From Flavobacteriales bacterium UBA7468 (GTDB taxonomy: Bacteria; Bacteroidota; Bacteroidia; Flavobacteriales_D; Crocinitomicaceae): a stretch of DNA of 64,000 bases. The stretch covers positions 157,998-221,997 of the forward strand of contig DLPC01000007.1 of assembly GCA_002478565.1 (NCBI GenBank). The letters run 5' to 3'. The notes beneath the pieces are model-generated. The model made no database searches. It was given only the letters and a program-made list of their open reading frames with translations, and was not told the origin of the DNA. This document shows positions 59,452 through 64,000 of the stretch, piece by piece. The translations under genes were made by a program, and so were the position numbers. How positions within the stretch are numbered: the first letter of the stretch is position 1; each line of letters opens with the position of its first letter.

Positions 59452-60063
59452 GTGTCTGATTTAATACGCAAATATCAAGAATTATCCCCCGAGGCTGGTT
59501 GTGATGAAGCAGGACGTGGCTGCTTGGCTGGGCCTGTTGTTGCAGCGGCTGTCATCCTAGACCCTAAAAAACCTATCGCTAGATTGAATGATTCAAAGCA
59601 ATTGAGTGCAAAAAATCGCATGTTGTTGAGGGCTGAAATTATGGATAAAGCCCTCGCTTTTGGAATTGGGATCGTCGATCACACAGAAATCGATCAAATC
59701 AATATATTAAATGCCAGCATTTTAGCGATGCATAAGGCACTCGATCAACTCAGCATACGGCCTCAATTTGTTTTAGTAGATGGAAACAGATTCAAACCAT
59801 ACCAAAATCTTCCACACGCTTGCATGATCAAAGGTGATGCACGCTTTGAAGCTATTGCTGCGGCCAGTATTCTTGCTAAGACAGAACGCGACATCCTGAT
59901 GAGCGAACTACACAAGTCCTATCCGATGTACGCTTGGGAAAAAAATCAAGGTTATCCAACGCTTGCGCATCGCAAGGCAATTACACAATTCGGAGTTTCA
60001 CCTCATCATCGACTTACTTTTCAATTACTGTCACCCAATCAACAATTAGATTTATTTGATTAA
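59452..60063 (+). CDS. rnhB: Ribonuclease HII
   Basis: The 203-residue product begins with GTG. It has the family signature GCDEAGRGCLAGPVVAAAV (about residues 16-34) with Asp and Glu of the active site, the LNDSKQLSAKNR segment, FVLVDGNRFKP with another catalytic acid (about 109), and GDARFEAIAAASILAKTERD. It removes ribonucleotides and RNA primers from DNA hybrids. It is divergent from the small secreted-protein gene. Confidence 0.95.
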   Translation: MSDLIRKYQELSPEAGCDEAGRGCLAGPVVAAAVILDPKKPIARLNDSKQLSAKNRMLLRAEIMDKALAFGIGIVDHTEIDQINILNASILAMHKALDQLSIRPQFVLVDGNRFKPYQNLPHACMIKGDARFEAIAAASILAKTERDILMSELHKSYPMYAWEKNQGYPTLAHRKAITQFGVSPHHRLTFQLLSPNQQLDLFD

Positions 60064-60141
60064 ACAAATCAATGTTGATTAGATTATTCGAGCATGTGGA
60101 AAGTTGGGACTGTCCAACTTAACTTTGAAGAAAAAGTAAGC

Positions 60142-62286
60142 ATGCGTCAACGCCTAGTCCTTCTCATTTTAAGCAGTCTCGCCTTTATTTGGGTATTATT
60201 TGCATCCTATGACTTACTCTCCAACGAGACACTAACCGACTTCCGTAGCTATTTCAACAAAAAAGATGGCAAAGTTTGGATAATCAGAGAGGCTAGTGAA
60301 TTTGAATGGGATAAGGAAGGGGTTCAAACCACTGAACTCAATCAAAACCTCTATTATTCAGTTACCCGAGCAAGTAAATTCCCGGTAACTATTTTTTTTA
60401 GTGCCAAGAGAACCCTTTTTCTCGTTGAAAAAAAAGGCAACTGGAGCAGCAAGGAAGTCAAGCAACTGTTTGAAAATGGCCTATTTCCATTGCAGCTAGG
60501 GAAACTTAAAAATTTTGAATTTGGCAAGCTACACGGGCAGTTTAATAAAAACCAATTACTGATTTATGAAGGTGAATTAGATGCGCCGCAGATTCAAGAT
60601 TTACACCTTAATACAAAATCGTCCTACTCATGGATTACTTGGCAGCAAAATTCTGCCCACGTAACAGATACTTATATCAAACCAAATTTGCGTTATCGCT
60701 ACGAAAAGTACAGGAACACCTCAAAAAGACTCAAGAAAGTAGATGACTATCGCATTTTTGCAGAAGGGATTCCAGATTTTGTGACGAGTTATTATTTCTA
60801 TGAAAAAAACTATGCAGCTGAATTAGATCCGAATTTCGAAAAAACACCTTGGTATCGGTGTATGAAGACAGGGTTCGTTCATTTGAAAAAGGATAGTACT
60901 AGCCTAGTCATATTTGATTTTCAAGAAAATGCAAATCCATTACTTGTACTGAATGAAGTACTGAGAAAAGAAGAACTCAACGAAGAGGTGCAAGTCTATG
61001 ACCAACAATGGATCAGTAAACTTATTGAAGCCAAAAAAAATACATGGCATGTTGGTACATTTGGAAGTTATGCTTTTGCGAGTACCGACAAAGAGCTTTT
61101 TGATCAAGCATTGGCGGCGGCCAAACTCAATCAAACAATTGCACAAGACACCAATAAAATTGTTCGCATATACGAAAACATGCCTAAAAAGGTCAGTGCA
61201 AGATGGGTAGACGCCAACATGAAAAAGTCCCTCACACTTCTCGGCAAAGATGTAGTGATCACGAGTTATCAAAAACTCAATGAGCAACAAGAGCAAGACC
61301 GAGATAAAATTCGAGATTATTTTGTCATGAACCCTGGGTCTAGAGTACTTGATTTTGCAAGTTTTTCAGACCGCGGTAATGTGATCTTACAAACAGAGAA
61401 CCAAAAATTAGTTGGTTATATCAATGGACTAAGAAAATGGGAGAAAGCGCTCAATGGAGAGGTCAAAGATATCTACGGGCTAGCGCTTCTCGAGCAGCTT
61501 GTCGTTGTTCAATTTGCCCATGAGGCGCAAGTTTATGATAAATCAGGAAGAATGGTTTATCGCTTAACACATGAGGCAGGAACGAAAATAGGAGCTTATA
61601 ATTTTAATGGCAAAAAGGAATTTATCTGTTCAAACGGTGGTAATAATCTGCAACTGATCAATGAAAGCGGCGCTACCATTAAACAATTTGCTACGGGAGG
61701 ACAACTTAAGGATTTTGGGCTATACAAGCAAAATGGCAAGCACTATGTCGGTGTTTTAACGGACAATCAGTATACAACAATTGATCTTGCAAAAAGAAAA
61801 ATAAGTACTAAACAAAATGTAGATAGCACCTATGTTTTAGCACAATCTTTATCGAGTGCTGCAGCTATTCAACTCAAAAAGAATCAAGTTTTATTGTTAC
61901 TCAACAGCACTAAAAAACAATTCCAAGTTCCTAATGGCGTTCAATATCTAACTGCTTATCAACAAGGCAAGCAAACAGTTTATTTGTTTCATAGAAATGC
62001 CGCTGTATACGCCTTTGATCAATTAGGAAACAAAATATGGGAAAAAACCTTGCCGCTCAAAGAACTCACACAATGCAGAACTTATCAGCACCCAGGTGGC
62101 CAAAGTTGCTTGGTATTTTTAGATGCCATAGGCAACCAAATCCACCTTCTTGACGACTTAGGAAGAGATCTTGATCGTCAAGATCGCCATGGTGAAGAAC
62201 AAGTAGAAATTACGCGCTTCGGATCCAATGCTTATTCAATTACCACCTATCTAGGGACTTATCTTATTCAATATACCAAACAATGA
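60142..62286 (+). CDS. Membrane-anchored protein with beta-propeller-like C-terminal half
   Basis: I prefer the ATG at 60142 (MRQRLVLLILSS), which starts directly before a membrane/signal segment (about residues 4-22); an in-frame ATG at 60094 adds 16 residues. The product is about 714 residues. The N-terminal half (about 25-400) is mixed alpha/beta and unassigned. The C-terminal half (about 410-714) has regularly spaced strands with motifs such as KLVGYINGLRKW, AQVYDKSGRMVYRL and AVYAFDQLGNKIWEK, which recall PQQ-type propeller blades. It is probably periplasmic. It overlaps the next outer-membrane gene by ATGA. I do not recognise a family. Confidence 0.65.
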   Translation: MRQRLVLLILSSLAFIWVLFASYDLLSNETLTDFRSYFNKKDGKVWIIREASEFEWDKEGVQTTELNQNLYYSVTRASKFPVTIFFSAKRTLFLVEKKGNWSSKEVKQLFENGLFPLQLGKLKNFEFGKLHGQFNKNQLLIYEGELDAPQIQDLHLNTKSSYSWITWQQNSAHVTDTYIKPNLRYRYEKYRNTSKRLKKVDDYRIFAEGIPDFVTSYYFYEKNYAAELDPNFEKTPWYRCMKTGFVHLKKDSTSLVIFDFQENANPLLVLNEVLRKEELNEEVQVYDQQWISKLIEAKKNTWHVGTFGSYAFASTDKELFDQALAAAKLNQTIAQDTNKIVRIYENMPKKVSARWVDANMKKSLTLLGKDVVITSYQKLNEQQEQDRDKIRDYFVMNPGSRVLDFASFSDRGNVILQTENQKLVGYINGLRKWEKALNGEVKDIYGLALLEQLVVVQFAHEAQVYDKSGRMVYRLTHEAGTKIGAYNFNGKKEFICSNGGNNLQLINESGATIKQFATGGQLKDFGLYKQNGKHYVGVLTDNQYTTIDLAKRKISTKQNVDSTYVLAQSLSSAAAIQLKKNQVLLLLNSTKKQFQVPNGVQYLTAYQQGKQTVYLFHRNAAVYAFDQLGNKIWEKTLPLKELTQCRTYQHPGGQSCLVFLDAIGNQIHLLDDLGRDLDRQDRHGEEQVEITRFGSNAYSITTYLGTYLIQYTKQ

Positions 62287-64000
62287 AAAAACTGACTTTC
62301 GCATTTTTGCTGTTCAACGCTCTTTTTGTTCAGTCGCAATCATATCTAGGCAATATTACTAGCAACTATGCAGGTGCACTTGGTAATCAACTGAATCCAG
62401 CAAGCTTTGTCGACGGTCGCGTCAAATTCGATCTCACGTTGCCAGCCGTTAATTTCTTCACCTATCAAAATTTTGGTTATTTCGACGCCAACGCCATGCG
62501 CACCGAACAAGGCAATGGTGGCTATTGGTGGGCCAAATCTTTCACCGATACTGCTATTCTCAATTCTTGGGTCTATCCTTCTTCCACTTTCATTGACCGC
62601 TTTATAGTACACAACTATAACGCACAAAGTACTGGAACACTCGGCGCCAACATTAATTTCAATCTCGATCTTTTCAATTTAGCGTTTCATATCGGTGAAA
62701 AACGATCTATTGGTCTGAATGCCAGAATGCGCTCGATCACCAATGTCGATAACATGAATCCAAAACTCGCGGTACTTTCCGAAGAAGGCTTAGAGTATCC
62801 TGCACTTTGGAATCAAGTAATCGATGAAGAATTGATCAACGTCAACCACATGACATGGGCTGAAATTGGTTTCAATTATAGCCAAGTACTCATCGATAAC
62901 AAAGAACACTTTCTTAAAATTGGAATCACACCAAAACTACTCTTAGGTTTTGCAAGTGCTTACGTGCATTCTCAAGACTTTACTTACAACCTCGTTAATG
63001 AAGATACTTCTCAATTGTTATCCGGGACTTTTGACTACGGTTATTCCAAAGAAGTGGGTGATTTTATTACTGCAGGTGTCAACGGAGCTATTAACAACAA
63101 TAATATTGCAGATTACCTCAAGCCAGGTTCTAAAGGTTTCGGCCTTGATATAGGCGCCATCTATGAATGGCGTCCAAACTATGCCAAATACAAATATGAC
63201 ATGGATGGCAAAACGGATCTTTGGATGCGCCAAGAAACAAAATACAAAGCGCGCGTTGGTCTATCTATCATTGACATGGGAGGCATGAAATTCACTAAAG
63301 GAGGTTTGAGCCGAAATTTTGTAGTCAATACGAGCAATTTATTTGACCTCCACACTTTTGAAAGTGCTACAGATTTGGCCTCTTTCGATGGCATCATTGA
63401 CTCCTTGATCACGGCTTCTAGTGCAAATGGAACTCAAGATTGGGTTGCCCTACAAGACCCTTCACAAAACTTTCGAATGCGCACACCAACTGCATTAAGC
63501 CTGCAAGCCGACTACCATGTCTGGAAATATTTCTACGTGAATGCGACTGCCATGCTTAATATGATTCCAAAAAATAAAGACACCAAAGTGCATATAGCAA
63601 GTCAATTGAGCTTCACACCAAGCTTTGATAGCCCATATTTTGGTCTATATGTGCCATTCGTGTATAATCAATACAGCGGCTTCAAATATGGCTTGGCTAC
63701 AAGAATTGGCCCACTGATTTTAGGACTCAACGACATGAATTTACTGCGTGCTAAGAATGAAATTAGTGGTATTGACTTTTATGCTGGCTTGAGACTCCCT
63801 ATTCTTTACCACCGCGTTAAGGATAAAGATAAAGACAAGGTTTCGGACCGCATGGATGAATGTAAAAACGTGCCTGGCACCTGGAACTTCCTCGGTTGCC
63901 CTGACACGGATGGCGACGGCATTCCAGATTCTGAAGATGACTGTGTTGAAGTCAAAGGCATCAAAGAATTCAAAGGTTGCCCGGATACAGACGGCGACAA
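62283..64000 (+). CDS. DUF5723-like outer-membrane protein with thrombospondin type 3 repeats, partial
   Basis: The gene starts with ATG at 62283, overlapping the previous stop by ATGA, and runs off the right edge after about 572 codons. The product has a signal peptide (about 1-19), a long barrel-like region (about 20-510, with NITSNYAGALGNQLNPASF typical of DUF5723 proteins), and then Asp-rich calcium-binding repeats from about residue 512 (DKDKDKVSDRMDECKNV, GCPDTDGDGIPDSEDDC). In this family such repeats usually lead into a C-terminal OmpA peptidoglycan-binding domain, expected beyond the window. Confidence 0.82.
   Translation, partial: MKKLTFAFLLFNALFVQSQSYLGNITSNYAGALGNQLNPASFVDGRVKFDLTLPAVNFFTYQNFGYFDANAMRTEQGNGGYWWAKSFTDTAILNSWVYPSSTFIDRFIVHNYNAQSTGTLGANINFNLDLFNLAFHIGEKRSIGLNARMRSITNVDNMNPKLAVLSEEGLEYPALWNQVIDEELINVNHMTWAEIGFNYSQVLIDNKEHFLKIGITPKLLLGFASAYVHSQDFTYNLVNEDTSQLLSGTFDYGYSKEVGDFITAGVNGAINNNNIADYLKPGSKGFGLDIGAIYEWRPNYAKYKYDMDGKTDLWMRQETKYKARVGLSIIDMGGMKFTKGGLSRNFVVNTSNLFDLHTFESATDLASFDGIIDSLITASSANGTQDWVALQDPSQNFRMRTPTALSLQADYHVWKYFYVNATAMLNMIPKNKDTKVHIASQLSFTPSFDSPYFGLYVPFVYNQYSGFKYGLATRIGPLILGLNDMNLLRAKNEISGIDFYAGLRLPILYHRVKDKDKDKVSDRMDECKNVPGTWNFLGCPDTDGDGIPDSEDDCVEVKGIKEFKGCPDTDGD

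Noticed and set aside
63811..64000. Antisense Ser/Pro-rich frame at the right edge
   Set aside because: It is a shadow of the Asp-rich calcium-binding repeats encoded on the plus strand.
1..64000. Transposases, integrase or att sites that would mark a genomic island
   Set aside because: None were seen, despite the composition shift in the polysaccharide core; exchange by homologous recombination in the flanks is more likely.

Overview
The window is a chromosomal segment from a member of the Bacteroidota, most likely a Flavobacteriia-type bacterium. The evidence is the very large SprA/Sov outer-membrane channel of the type IX secretion system (T9SS), a secreted protease with a T9SS C-terminal sorting domain, an UpxY-type NusG paralogue heading a polysaccharide operon, a DUF4920 lipoprotein, menaquinone synthesis (MenA), and repeated upstream boxes matching the Bacteroidota -7 element TAnnTTTG. 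The genus cannot be fixed from the sequence. I saw no rRNA, tRNA, CRISPR array or insertion sequence.

Region 1 (1-22.6 kb) is a surface-polysaccharide locus with two divergent operons that start near 13.65 kb. The minus-strand operon encodes an UpxY/RfaH-like antiterminator, a long Wza-type export protein, a Wzz chain-length regulator, a Wzx flippase, an EpsG-type Wzy polymerase, four glycosyltransferases, a hexapeptide acetyltransferase, a sugar epimerase, a small helix-turn-helix protein and a stand-alone mannose-6-phosphate isomerase-type cupin. Its 2-9.3 kb core is visibly much richer in A+T than the flanks, as is usual for exchangeable O-antigen/capsule genes. The plus-strand operon is tight, with ATGA overlaps, and makes nucleotide sugars. 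Its products are UDP-glucose dehydrogenase plus UDP-glucuronate decarboxylase (UDP-xylose), a WbpA/B/E/D-like set (UDP-2,3-diacetamido-glucuronate) and RmlB/A/C. RmlD and an initiating phosphoglycosyltransferase are not in the window. A partial AAA-type ATPase gene lies at the left edge.

Region 2 (22.6-34.6 kb) holds mixed genes: a VanZ-like protein, a RelE/ParE-type toxin followed by a putative antitoxin, SixA phosphatase, rhomboid protease, DUF2480, MenA, EtfBA, a bifunctional nuclease, a nucleoside transporter, an OmpR-type response regulator, the T9SS-exported lysyl-endopeptidase-like protease, and an FeS-BCP-type photolyase that appears to have lost its iron-sulfur cysteines.

Region 3 (34.6-49.4 kb) holds central carbon metabolism (2-oxoglutarate dehydrogenase E1 and E2, malic enzyme-phosphotransacetylase fusion), ruvA, the 7.3 kb sprA and a GNAT acetyltransferase. 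A 311-base gap at 49.4-49.7 kb follows. It has a promoter-like sequence, a long closing stem with internal loops, a second hairpin and a strong terminator, and looks like an unannotated structured RNA gene.

Region 4 (49.7-64 kb) carries a cyclase-family protein, glycyl-tRNA synthetase, two secreted proteins (one with a predicted barrel and five ~92-residue cysteine-bearing repeats), a PpiD/SurA-like foldase, 5-formyl-THF cyclo-ligase, a small membrane protein, a DUF4920 lipoprotein, a small secreted protein, RNase HII, a large membrane-anchored protein, and a DUF5723/thrombospondin-type-3 outer-membrane protein cut by the window edge.
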